From Puccinia triticina (taxonomy: Eukaryota; Basidiomycota; Pucciniomycetes; Pucciniales; Pucciniaceae), in assembly GCF_026914185.1 (NCBI RefSeq), contig NC_070566.1:124001-188000 (forward strand): DNA of 64,000 bases, given 5' to 3'. Positions within the stretch are counted from its first letter, which is position 1, and every line of letters begins with the position of its first letter. The translations under genes were made by a program, and so were the position numbers. Shown one piece after another: positions 20,249 to 29,535 of this stretch. The notes under the pieces are model-generated. The model worked only from the letters and a program-made list of their open reading frames with translations, made no database searches and had not been told where the DNA came from.

Positions 20249-23080
20249 GTGGACGGCGGCGAGGACAGGATTTCAGGAACGGATAACGGCAAGAACAGGA
20301 TCTCAGGAGTGGACGGCGAGGATCGGGACGAGGATAGGATATCATCAGCAAGTGAAAGACGGGATAGGATTTGGCGTACGTGGTGGGGTTTGGATTTAAG
20401 TCTGGATTACAACACCAGGGAGTGGGAATACGGGGATTTGACCGAGCAAGAGAGAGAATTTCTGAGTGAATACTGTGATCAAGTCACCAGGAAGAAGTCA
20501 GAAGATTTGGAAGAGCAACTGATTGGATATCAGCGATTACCCATCATGGATCCACCACTTCAAGATCAGTCAGCTATAATTCAAGAGCAGTCTGCAATTA
20601 TTCAAGAACAGCGAGCAGCTATGAAGGAGCTAAAGGAAATGATGGCAGCATGGCTAGCAGAGAAGAAGGCACCAGAAAACGTACCTATACCAGAAACTCC
20701 AGTTCAACAAGGACCGTCACTCCAATTCGCAACTTCAACTCCATTCACTCCAAGACCAGTGGGTATGGACACAACCATTCAAGGAATTACGGATAGCGTG
20801 GGGGAAACACCTGGATCATCACCAAACTCTAGTCAGTTCAGATCACGAGCAGAGATCAAGTTAGTGGACGAGGAAAAGGGTGTTTTACTAGATACTAAGA
20901 AGATGAACTTACATTTTGATGGGACTGAAGTGGAGTTGTTCATTCAGCGTGTGGAAAAGATAGCTTCAATGCAAAAAGCTGGTGGACAAGATGTGGCTTT
21001 ACAATTGCCATTCTTGGTGAAGGACTGGAAGATTAGTGAATGTATTGAGAACATAGAGGGCCATGAGAAACGGGATTGGGAGCTGCTGAAGACGGAACTC
21101 ATTCGAAAATGGGGAGGGGCAACACCAAAAAGGCGATTCAATGAGGGCTCAATAGGCACCTTGGTTGAAAAGTATGCAGACAAGGGTGGCATCCAAACAA
21201 AGGAGGAGTACCGGTCGTTTATAGGTGATCTTGAGGAAATACTGGCATACTTGAAGAAGATGGGATACGAGGACGTTAACACGGAGAGTGGGGAACCACT
21301 TTGGAAGGCAATTTCAACGGAGATACGGCGAGACGTGGCACGTGATATGGCGCATAATAAGAAATTACGCAAGACCAAGGACGGAAAGGCACTGGTACCT
21401 AAGCTGGAACAGTTGAAGGAATACGTGGAGGCATCATTGGCGGTATTGGATATGGATGTGGGTACCACAAAAGGTAAGAATGTCAGCAAGGATCCAGAAA
21501 CCAACAAGGAAGTTCAAGCAAAACCCCAGCCAGAGGAGGGGAATGATAAGGTAAAGGCATTAGAGGAGGAAATCAAGAAATTACGTACAGATTTGAATAC
21601 TAACTTGAATACTAACCCAAATTCTAGACCTTTCCCACCTCATTTAGCAGCACCAAGACATTCAGCACCAGGATTTAGACCAGCAGGACCAGGAGGACCA
21701 CTGTTTCCACGGCCACCAATTCAGTGTTTTTACTGTAAGGAGATGGACCATACAGTCATGTTTTGCTCACATCTGAGTGAAGACATAACCAAGCGGGCAG
21801 TATTCAAGTCAGGTCCAAACTATTACTATCCCAACAAGGAACCAATTCCATCGGACACAGGGGATTCTATTCGGGAACTGGTACGGCGATACGCAGAGCG
21901 GGTTGAGTTTATAAGCAGGGAAGGAGCGGAAATGAGAGCAAATATGGCCGCAGGAAAAATGGGGCCAGTGAACTTACAGGAACCAACGGCAACCATGATT
22001 TCAACCAACCGATGGGAGATGTGGAGTCCACCAGAGATGCATTACGGCGAGCAGGACAAGGAAATTCAGATTGGTTTTGGCCTACGAAGATCTCCAAGGA
22101 ATGCTGAAAAGGAGAAGGAAAAAGAAAGTCAGCCAACCCAATCCAAACCTGAGAAAGCGGAAAAACCCAAAGAAACTGTACCTAAGCCCCCAGCACCAAA
22201 TCAAGAAGCCAATAAGAGGCCAGCAGCAGTACTTAAGAGGAGGTCAAGTTATCCTGGAGCATGGGTGGAAGGAACATTGGATGAAGGAAGCAGCGAAGGC
22301 GAGGAAAACCAGGAACAGGAGCAGCTACTGGAGAAAGAAGTGGAAAGCAAAGAGGAGGAATCAGCAAAAGAATCAATGGAGAAGAATGTGGATAGGGTCA
22401 AAGTTGGGGGGGGATTAAGGAAGAAAATACTGAAGCAAAGTTTCACACTCACCTTAGAGGAACTCTTGCTAATTGCCCCAAAATTTCTACAAGATTTGAA
22501 TAATCTGCCGGCAGGAGAGGTTAAGATGGCAAATCGACAACAGAATTCAGGAAGATGTAACCAGGACGACTTTGCGGAAGAATTTGACTGCCAGGGTCGA
22601 CCACTTCACCTAGCTGCTCCTCTGGCGTATGCATGCCCGTTAGGATTTGTCAATATCAATATTAATGGACGAAAAATTAAGGCGTTAGTTGATAGTGGGG
22701 CGGAATTGAATATCATGCCAGAAACTGTTGCTCTGCAGTTGCAACTACCTACCAGGGAAATCAGTATGAATATTACGGGTATTGGCGGTCATTCTTCACC
22801 CATTGTGGGCCTAGCAGAATCTATTCCGCTCCATATAGACGTGGAGGACAACAAAGCAGCAAATTTTTTTATTGTTCAAGGCAGGGTATATACGGTGCTG
22901 GGAAGACCTTTCTTGGCGGATCACAAAGTGCAACTAGAGTTGTCAAAAGCACGAGGAGAAATTTTGAGCTATGAGATGTTGGATGGAGAGAGATTGTGTA
23001 TACCAATCTGCGCACCAGAAATTCCAGGATGGGAAATGGAACCTCCACAAAGAATAGCGGATAAATGTTTTAGTATTTGA
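20249..23080 (+). CDS. gag-pro: Gypsy gag-protease polyprotein
   Basis: The frame is open from 20219. The first in-frame ATG is at 20546 (MDPPLQDQS), and an upstream GTG at 20249 has no support as a start. Order by residue from 20249: acidic N-terminus; capsid-like region (about 210-400, VELFIQRVEKIASMQKAGG and WELLKTELIRKWGG); a CCHC zinc knuckle CFYCKEMDHTVMFC at about 491; a charged Lys/Glu-rich stretch (600-720); and a retropepsin-like protease with ALVDSGAELNIMP at about 812. It ends in TGA at 23078-23080, but the same frame stays open downstream to 23770. No premature stop lies within the ORF. Confidence 0.88.
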   Translation: MDGGEDRISGTDNGKNRISGVDGEDRDEDRISSASERRDRIWRTWWGLDLSLDYNTREWEYGDLTEQEREFLSEYCDQVTRKKSEDLEEQLIGYQRLPIMDPPLQDQSAIIQEQSAIIQEQRAAMKELKEMMAAWLAEKKAPENVPIPETPVQQGPSLQFATSTPFTPRPVGMDTTIQGITDSVGETPGSSPNSSQFRSRAEIKLVDEEKGVLLDTKKMNLHFDGTEVELFIQRVEKIASMQKAGGQDVALQLPFLVKDWKISECIENIEGHEKRDWELLKTELIRKWGGATPKRRFNEGSIGTLVEKYADKGGIQTKEEYRSFIGDLEEILAYLKKMGYEDVNTESGEPLWKAISTEIRRDVARDMAHNKKLRKTKDGKALVPKLEQLKEYVEASLAVLDMDVGTTKGKNVSKDPETNKEVQAKPQPEEGNDKVKALEEEIKKLRTDLNTNLNTNPNSRPFPPHLAAPRHSAPGFRPAGPGGPLFPRPPIQCFYCKEMDHTVMFCSHLSEDITKRAVFKSGPNYYYPNKEPIPSDTGDSIRELVRRYAERVEFISREGAEMRANMAAGKMGPVNLQEPTATMISTNRWEMWSPPEMHYGEQDKEIQIGFGLRRSPRNAEKEKEKESQPTQSKPEKAEKPKETVPKPPAPNQEANKRPAAVLKRRSSYPGAWVEGTLDEGSSEGEENQEQEQLLEKEVESKEEESAKESMEKNVDRVKVGGGLRKKILKQSFTLTLEELLLIAPKFLQDLNNLPAGEVKMANRQQNSGRCNQDDFAEEFDCQGRPLHLAAPLAYACPLGFVNININGRKIKALVDSGAELNIMPETVALQLQLPTREISMNITGIGGHSSPIVGLAESIPLHIDVEDNKAANFFIVQGRVYTVLGRPFLADHKVQLELSKARGEILSYEMLDGERLCIPICAPEIPGWEMEPPQRIADKCFSI

Positions 23081-23770
23081 ACTGAGACATACAAGGATAA
23101 TAATGGACAGCCAACAACCAACACGACATCAGGTGGGGAAGACATTGGCGTGGTGTTATTGGACGGAGATGGGTATTCTACAGGCAAGAGTGCATGCTCA
23201 GGGAACAATGTTCAATCCATAAGTGAAAAGGACGGTAACGTAGGAAGCAATGGGGTGCTAGTGGTAGAGAAAAACAAGCAAGGACCAGAGTACAAAATTC
23301 AAGAACGAGGAGAGATTACGTTAGGGGATTCCGCAGAAGCATACCGCTATCAGGACGATGGGAAAATGGGTGGTGGTGAAGATTACCTGGAAAGGACTGG
23401 CCTGAATAACTCTGAACTGGCACCCATTGAGAGCAAAACATGGATCTCTAAGGATGAACTGGACAGCAAGGTTAAGTGGGATACTAGTTGGAACGAGTTG
23501 CCAGAATTCATGAAAGGCCCGGTAGGCCCGGAACCCCGGTTATTCCCAATTAAAGCTGATTATATAGACCAAGGATACCCGGTCAAGGAATTTTTGCGAA
23601 TGTTTCCGGAAACGTATAGCTCCATTGCAGGAAACTGTTGGGATGAGCTACCTGGATACTGGACAGGTCGGATAGGATTCATGATGTTGCTAAATCACGA
23701 AGGAACACTAGGATACTTGAGGAATGACAATATTTGGCCAGAATCTTGGTGGATTACCTTAGATGATTGA
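23081..23770 (+). CDS. In-frame extension ORF after gag-protease
   Basis: Directly after the TGA of gag-protease the same frame is open for 229 codons to another TGA (23768-23770). Residues include a Trp-rich C-terminal part (WDELPGYWTGRIGFMMLLNH, WPESWWITLDD). I recognise no domain. It may be reached by stop-codon readthrough, or it may be a separate small protein starting at ATG 23150 (really GTG-rich context, uncertain). Preservation of frame across a single stop suggests either programmed readthrough or a very recent mutation. Confidence 0.5.
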   Translation, partial: TETYKDNNGQPTTNTTSGGEDIGVVLLDGDGYSTGKSACSGNNVQSISEKDGNVGSNGVLVVEKNKQGPEYKIQERGEITLGDSAEAYRYQDDGKMGGGEDYLERTGLNNSELAPIESKTWISKDELDSKVKWDTSWNELPEFMKGPVGPEPRLFPIKADYIDQGYPVKEFLRMFPETYSSIAGNCWDELPGYWTGRIGFMMLLNHEGTLGYLRNDNIWPESWWITLDD

Positions 23771-24019
23771 CAGGATATGTACTGGGGAAATACAGTAGGT
23801 AAGGTCATTACGGCAGAGCAAGAAACCTACTATAATTGGCAGGATAGGCGGGAGGAGGAAGAGACATTCTTGGCAGAAACCATAGCAAAAATGGTACTTC
23901 TGTTTGGTAGGTTTGACTGGGACTTATTTAAATGGGCTTTAAGGGATGAGCAGGCACTACGTGGCGTGGGGTACATTACCTTTTGGAAGGATTGGGAGTA
24001 TTCGGTTATCACTGAATGA
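23771..24019 (+). CDS. Second in-frame extension ORF
   Basis: After the TGA at 23768-23770 the same frame continues for 82 codons to TGA 24017-24019 (first ATG at 23777, MYWGNTVGKV). It is again Trp-rich (WQDRREEEETF, FDWDLFKWALRDEQ, YITFWKDWEYSV), like the preceding ORF, so both are probably one protein region. No known domain. The strand and frame agree with gag-protease. Confidence 0.45.
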   Translation, partial: QDMYWGNTVGKVITAEQETYYNWQDRREEEETFLAETIAKMVLLFGRFDWDLFKWALRDEQALRGVGYITFWKDWEYSVITE

Positions 24020-24304
24020 CTTTAATCTCATCTCAAAGGTTGGACCAATTGTTTCATTCAGTGCTGGGAAGAGTTTTCTGTGTACAGTAGCTTTTTTCTA
24101 ATAAAAAAAAAAAAAGGAACAGTAGGTAGGCTAAGGTAGTCTAAGCACAATTTGTTTCTTTCTCATGTAGGCCTATCTGTAAGAAAAATAAAATAAAGTA
24201 AGGTAACAATAAAACAGAGTGATTTTTTTTGGTTCTTTATGATGATATTTATCTATTGATTTTTTTATGTTTTGAGCATTGTAAAACAGGGAAGAAAAGG
24301 GAAT

Positions 24305-25303
24305 CTAAGGAGCAGGAGCAGTTGGGTCATAACCAGTGTGGGTAGTTTCAATTCTATCAAGGCGAAGTATGCAGGATAGGAGGAAGCGATACACAAGGAA
24401 AGGTTGGGAGTCAGGATTAGGAACAGCGTAAAGTTCCTCCCTAAGAAGAAAGATTATGGTCAGGGCTAGGCAGGGCAGATTGCAGATCAGATAAGGCTTA
24501 ATTAAGGTCAGCAAAAGGAAAAAGGAGCTTACAAATTTTTGCGGTGAGAAGAGAACCAGGCCTCTAGGAGTCGAGCGTCCTTGCGCAGCGTTTGATGGTG
24601 TACAGCATCCGGATGGTTAGGCGGGAAGGACGCAAGCAATAGGTTGAGGGAGGTGAGAAAACCCGAGAAGTTAGCGATCAAGAAGGCAGCACTGTATTGT
24701 GCATTGGTTCGGGCGGGAGGATCAGGACGGGTAGGAGGATCGGTGACCATGGGGGTAGGACCAAAAGCGCTGTTAAATCCAAAGTTATGCTGTATAAAAC
24801 CGAAGTCATGCTGTACTTGCGGCATAACACCTCGGGTCGGTGTAGGTGGAAGACGACCAGTATTGAAAGGAGGAGCATTGTCACGACGAGGACGATTAGC
24901 TAGCTGAGAGGATCGACGAGCGATCGGGGCAGTAGCCCAGTAAGGATGAGGGGCTGGGGGTGATTGCATGGCAAAAGCAGGAGTCGGAGGCCAACGCCGA
25001 GTGCCTGGGGTGGCGACCGAGCCCGAACGAACGCGTGGGGTAGCTTGGAGACTAGGTCTCGAAGGGACGGCCGACGCCGAGTAGGGAGGAGGAGGATCAG
25101 CATCCGGGCCAACCTCAGGAACCCGATTAGTCACAATAGGCTGGCCCATCATTAAGTTGCATAAATAAAGGTAATAAAAAGAAAGTAACGGTTTTTAGTG
25201 AATACAGAACATCTCTGGTTTTTGGGTTAAGCACAAAGCTTACGGGGGGACGGCGAGCTGCGTTATCATGAGGTCTAGCGGATGGCTGGCGCGAATTGCT
25301 CAT
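24305..25303 (-). CDS. Antisense spliced gene within the gypsy element
   Basis: Three exons on the strand opposite to gag and pol: 25303-25244 (starts MSNSRQPSARPHD), 25140-24533 and 24440-24305. The introns are 25243-25141 (GTAAGC...CCAG, 103 bp) and 24532-24441 (GTAAGC...TTAG, 92 bp). Splicing gives one frame of 267 codons without a stop. The product is Pro/Arg-rich in its first half (DADPPPPYSASAV, RRWPPTPAF), followed by a possibly folded part (NAQYSAAFLIANFSGFLTSL, VYRFLLSCILRLDRIETT). I recognise no family. Antisense ORFs between gag and pol are known in some plant Ty3 elements, but a spliced one here is my inference. Confidence 0.65.
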
Positions 25304-26312
25304 GGTTGGAAAACAGCTGAATAAGATCAAGGTACAGGCGAAGCAGCGCGTAAGCTACTTATTGTTTGAGGAGGAGTCTTGCAGCTGAGGAGGGTCTACT
25401 CGAGGGCAGGGGAAAAAGAAAACAAATGGACCCACTATGGATAAGGAGGAAGTATGCTGTCGACTCGGAATCCATGGGGGAGGACAAGGAGACATGATGT
25501 TTCTACTAAACTAAAGAAGAGAATATTGCAAGTCGGAATAAGTATGGCGCGAAGAAGGTTGCATGGATGACTTTACCCTTGAAATTCAAAAGAACGGCAC
25601 AATAGCGAGTGTGACGAAGATATTTGAATCAGATCTGGTGGCTTTTGGCACGGCATCGAGCGGCATTTGGCGCCTTCGCAGTCGAGGCTTCACTGGTGTG
25701 GTGGAGCCAAGGATCAATGAATTGGTCGGTTTTATTTCCATAATTACATATATATCGCCGATCGGAGAAGAGGAGAAGCTGGGCGGCGGCGAATAGTAGG
25801 ACCGGATCATTCAAAAAAAAAAGTCGGATCAAAGGGTAAGCAGACGGATCAAAAGAGGCAGTGCGGGACCCCGGAGGGCAGAAGGCTCGGGGATCGAGTA
25901 TCAGTGGTTCGAGCCCCGGAGCAACGCCGCGCTGCGCCTGCGCACTGTTACCTGGCGCCGAGGCGATGGATTAGACTGATAGGCTAGGACAGAGGCAAGT
26001 ATATATATATATATAAAATAAATGAATAAAATAAAAAAAAAAGTAATAATAAAAGAATAAAGAAAAATGTGACGTGTAGGCAGCAATTAGGTTTGTGTGC
26101 CGAGGGTTAGGGTGGGTAACATCAATAAATTCATGAAGTTAAGTACAGATATAAGAAGGAAAGAATATGCGCTCAAGTGAACTGGTTTAACAGCTGATTA
26201 AAACTTTATTTACAGATTATTTAAGCAGATCAAAAATCAAATTAACTGACCTCATTTTTTTTTACAGAATTAAGCAGAAGGGTAGCTAACATTTTTTAGG
26301 CTTGCAGGCAAG
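25304..26312. other. Non-coding region between antisense gene and pol
   Basis: No supported ORF. An (AT)n tract lies at 25999-26015 and A-rich DNA at 26015-26070. GGTTCGAGCCCCGG at 25906-25919 resembles a tRNA B box, but no cloverleaf is evident. TTTTTTTTTACAG at 26256-26268 and TTGCAG at 26302-26307 just before the pol ATG would serve as 3' splice sites if pol is made from a spliced RNA. The region may also hold the antisense promoter. Confidence 0.35.
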
Positions 26313-29300
26313 ATGGAGAGAAGAATTAGTGCAGCCAAATACAAAGGTGTGGAAAAAAAAATTAGACCGGTGAATCAGCCAATGCCACAAGACCTGAATT
26401 CCCCACTTGGACGACCTGCTTTATCAAGAGACCCCTACAAAACACCTCTCACTCCATTTCCACCGGTATTTAGAGAGACAGCAAGAATTACGGCAAAAAG
26501 ACTTGAATCCGTCAACTTTGGACCCCCGGGATGGCTTCAAGATGAGGAATTGCAACTACTAAAACATGTCATCGTAATACGGGAAAGAGCAATAGCATTT
26601 AAAGAAGAAGAAAGAGGGATACTCAAGCATGAATATGGGCAGCCCTATAAGATTCCGGTCATTCCTCACGAACCCTGGCAGCAATGGCCCATTCCTATCC
26701 CAAAAGCAATTATAGGAGATTTTATTGAGTTAGTAAGGCAAAGAATTCGGACGGGGCTCTATGAACAATCGACGTCAAGTTACTCTAGCCCAGTTTTCTG
26801 TGTTACTAAATCAAACGGGAAGCTAAGAATAGTGCATGATTTACAGAAGCTCAATAAGGTTACAATTAAGGACGCTGGATTACCACCAAAGATTGAAGAA
26901 TTTGTTGAGTCATTTGCTGGGAGAGCATGTTATGGATTGGGAGATATTATGGGAGGGTATGACGAACGGGAATTGGACCCAGCTTCAAGGCCTCTAACTA
27001 CATTTGAAACACCTTTAGGACGGCTTCAGCTTACCCGGTTACCACAGGGAGCAACCAATTCAGTAGCAGTTTATCAAGCACAAATGACATGGATTTTGCA
27101 ACCAGAACTTCCAGAAAACGTGGGCATATTTATTGATGATGGAGGAATCAAAGGACCTCGAACGGATTACGGTGGGGCCCCATTGACGGAAAATCCTAAA
27201 ATACGAAAGTTCATCTGGGAATATGCAATCACTCTAGAGCGTATTCTATTTCGAATAGAAGAGGCCGGCTTGACAATCTCAGGGGAAAAATTTGCTTGTT
27301 GTGTGCCAGCATTGGATATAGTAGGACATGTAGTTTCAAATCAAGGTAGGACCATTTCAGCCAAGAAAATTAACAAGGTACAGAGTTGGCCACCTCTAAG
27401 GAGCAAAAAAGACGTGCGCAGCTTCCTGGGGCTTTGCGTCTATGTCAGAATGTTCATTAAGGATTTCTCAACAATTGCGGCACCTTTACGGCGGTTGACA
27501 AGATTAGATGTGGAATTCAGGTGGGACGAAGCATGTGAAACGGCATTTCAGGATCTAAAAAGAATTGTGGGGGAAGAAATTGTGTTAATAAAACTTGACT
27601 ATGGTAGTGCGGCAGGAAAAATCATATTGGCAGTAGACTCAAGTTTTATTGCTGCAGGAGCTGTACTTATGCAAGAAGATAAGGAAGGCTTGGCTAGACC
27701 AGTATCTTACGAGTCAGTAGGGTTCACACGCACAGAGGCTGACTATGCGCAATCCAAGCTGGAACTGTGCGGAGTGGCAAAAATCCTGAAGAAACTTCAA
27801 ACAACACTTTGGGGACAACATTTCGAATTACAAGTGGACGCCAAAGCACTAATCCAGATGATAAATTCTCCTAGTCTACCGGATGCACCCATGACACGGT
27901 GGGTGGCGTTTATTCAATTATTCTCATTCGATCTTCAACACAAACCAGGCAAAAGCTTCACCATGCCTGACGGTCTATCAAGGCGTGAAGTAGACAAGGA
28001 TGAAGTTCTAAAGGAGTTCAATGACAAAGAAAACTGGGTAAAACCTCATCCAGGGTTTGGAACAAAGGTTGTTGGGGCTGCAGAAAATACGAATGAGGAG
28101 ATTGAAAACATATTGACAGGATTCTGGCAACGCATGAAGGAATATCTGGGGACCTTGAAGAGACCAGCAGGATCTTCTGACATGGAATTTCAGAAACTTA
28201 AGAGGCGTTCGCCCAACTATTTTGTTGAGAATGGACAACTAAAGAAACGAAACAACCCCTATAGTCAACTGATCGTCACTGACCCAAAGGTACAGGAAAA
28301 GATAATGAAGGCGCTACATGAGGATTTAGGGCACCGAGGAATGGGCGAAACATACAGGCGGATTAGACTAAGGTATTGGTGGGAAGGAATGAAGAAAAGC
28401 ATCAGGCAATGGGTTCAATCCTGTGAAAGCTGCCAGAGGCGGAGTCAAATACTTCAAAAGGAGACGGGAAAGGCAACATGTACAACTACTCTTTTCAAAC
28501 GGGTCAGTATGGACGCGGTGCACATCAAGGCTGGGAAGTGGAAATATTTAGTTGTGGCTAGGGATGATTTTTCGGGATGGGCAGAAACAGTAGGGTTGAC
28601 AAGTCTAAAGTCAAGCAAGATTGCCGAATGGTTTACAACAGAATGGATATATCGATACGGGGTTCCAAAGGAGGTAACTGTAGATGGGGGGGCGGAATTC
28701 AAAAAGGAGCTGCAGTCAGCAATGAAGAAAGTTGGCACCAAACTCAGAACCATCACGCCATACTATCCGGAAGCGCAAGGAATGGTAGAAAGAGGACATA
28801 AGGAAATAAAAGATGCTTTGACAAAGATGTGTGGGGAGGACGGGCGTAAGTGGAAGGATTTCTTGCCATTAGTGACTTTTGCAGATCGGATATCAACTAA
28901 ACGTACCACTGGGTACTCACCTTATGAGTTACAATTTGGGCAGGTAGCAATTTTACCTATTGATCGTGAATTAGGAAGCTTTCTTACAGTGGATTGGGAC
29001 AGGGTCCGGACAACAGCAGAGCTTCTCGAAGCACGCGCGGAACAGCTGGAAGCAAGGGAGGATAAAATAGAGGAAGCCTACAACAAGATGAAGAAATCAC
29101 GGGAAGTTTCCGTGCGATATTGGGATAAACAATTGGCACATCGACTAAGGGAACCACTAAGTTCAGGAGATTTGGTTCTTGTTTATAATAAGGCCCTGGA
29201 AACACAATGGGGAAAGTTGTTTGCGAGTAAGTGGCATGGGCCATATAAGGTGGTTAGACAGATACACGAAGGACCATACGTTTTGTCAGAATTGGATGGA

Positions 29301-29438
29301 ACAATACTGACTCGGAGATATGCAGCAAGTCACATCAAGAGGTTTTATCCAAGGGGTAAAAGCTTGGAAAAGGGCGAAGAATATCAGGATACAGAAGAAG
29401 AGGAGGAGATTAGCAATACAGAAGAACAGGAGGACTAG
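26313..29438 (+). CDS. pol: Gypsy pol: reverse transcriptase, RNase H, integrase
   Basis: Intact 1041-codon ORF from ATG 26313. Residue positions: reverse transcriptase with SSPVFCVTKSNGKLRIVHD (158-176), TRLPQGATNS (241-250) and the catalytic FIDD at 273-276 in place of YxDD; an RNase H region with ILAVDSSFIAAGAVL (about 443); an HHCC integrase zinc domain with HEDLGHRGM and CESCQRR (about 668-710); an integrase core with Asp in VSMDAVH (730), Asp in VTVDGGAEF (787) and Glu in GMVERGHKE (about 824); and a GPYKVVRQ C-terminal domain. No chromodomain is evident. Domain order is Ty3/gypsy. Protease is in the separate upstream ORF, 2.3 kb away, so pol needs its own expression route. Confidence 0.93.
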   Translation: MERRISAAKYKGVEKKIRPVNQPMPQDLNSPLGRPALSRDPYKTPLTPFPPVFRETARITAKRLESVNFGPPGWLQDEELQLLKHVIVIRERAIAFKEEERGILKHEYGQPYKIPVIPHEPWQQWPIPIPKAIIGDFIELVRQRIRTGLYEQSTSSYSSPVFCVTKSNGKLRIVHDLQKLNKVTIKDAGLPPKIEEFVESFAGRACYGLGDIMGGYDERELDPASRPLTTFETPLGRLQLTRLPQGATNSVAVYQAQMTWILQPELPENVGIFIDDGGIKGPRTDYGGAPLTENPKIRKFIWEYAITLERILFRIEEAGLTISGEKFACCVPALDIVGHVVSNQGRTISAKKINKVQSWPPLRSKKDVRSFLGLCVYVRMFIKDFSTIAAPLRRLTRLDVEFRWDEACETAFQDLKRIVGEEIVLIKLDYGSAAGKIILAVDSSFIAAGAVLMQEDKEGLARPVSYESVGFTRTEADYAQSKLELCGVAKILKKLQTTLWGQHFELQVDAKALIQMINSPSLPDAPMTRWVAFIQLFSFDLQHKPGKSFTMPDGLSRREVDKDEVLKEFNDKENWVKPHPGFGTKVVGAAENTNEEIENILTGFWQRMKEYLGTLKRPAGSSDMEFQKLKRRSPNYFVENGQLKKRNNPYSQLIVTDPKVQEKIMKALHEDLGHRGMGETYRRIRLRYWWEGMKKSIRQWVQSCESCQRRSQILQKETGKATCTTTLFKRVSMDAVHIKAGKWKYLVVARDDFSGWAETVGLTSLKSSKIAEWFTTEWIYRYGVPKEVTVDGGAEFKKELQSAMKKVGTKLRTITPYYPEAQGMVERGHKEIKDALTKMCGEDGRKWKDFLPLVTFADRISTKRTTGYSPYELQFGQVAILPIDRELGSFLTVDWDRVRTTAELLEARAEQLEAREDKIEEAYNKMKKSREVSVRYWDKQLAHRLREPLSSGDLVLVYNKALETQWGKLFASKWHGPYKVVRQIHEGPYVLSELDGTILTRRYAASHIKRFYPRGKSLEKGEEYQDTEEEEEISNTEEQED

Positions 29439-29522
29439 TCTTTCTTCAAATTTTTCAAAGTTTAGCACTACAAGGAAGGATATTTTTTTGGCATTGCCAC
29501 AGTAATGCTGTGGACAGCATTA

Positions 29523-29535
29523 AGTTGGGGGGGGA
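29523..29535 (+). promoter_or_regulatory. Gypsy polypurine tract
   Basis: AGTTGGGGGGGGA directly abuts the 3' LTR start at 29536, the standard place for plus-strand priming. Confidence 0.75.

Noticed and set aside
20944..21507. 187-codon minus-strand ORF under gag
   Set aside because: Shadow of the gag-protease frame. No splice sites or motifs support it, unlike the antisense gene at 24305-25303.
23078..23080. Selenocysteine at the in-frame TGA
   Set aside because: Fungi of this group are not known to use selenocysteine, and I see no reason to expect the needed element. Readthrough or mutation is simpler.
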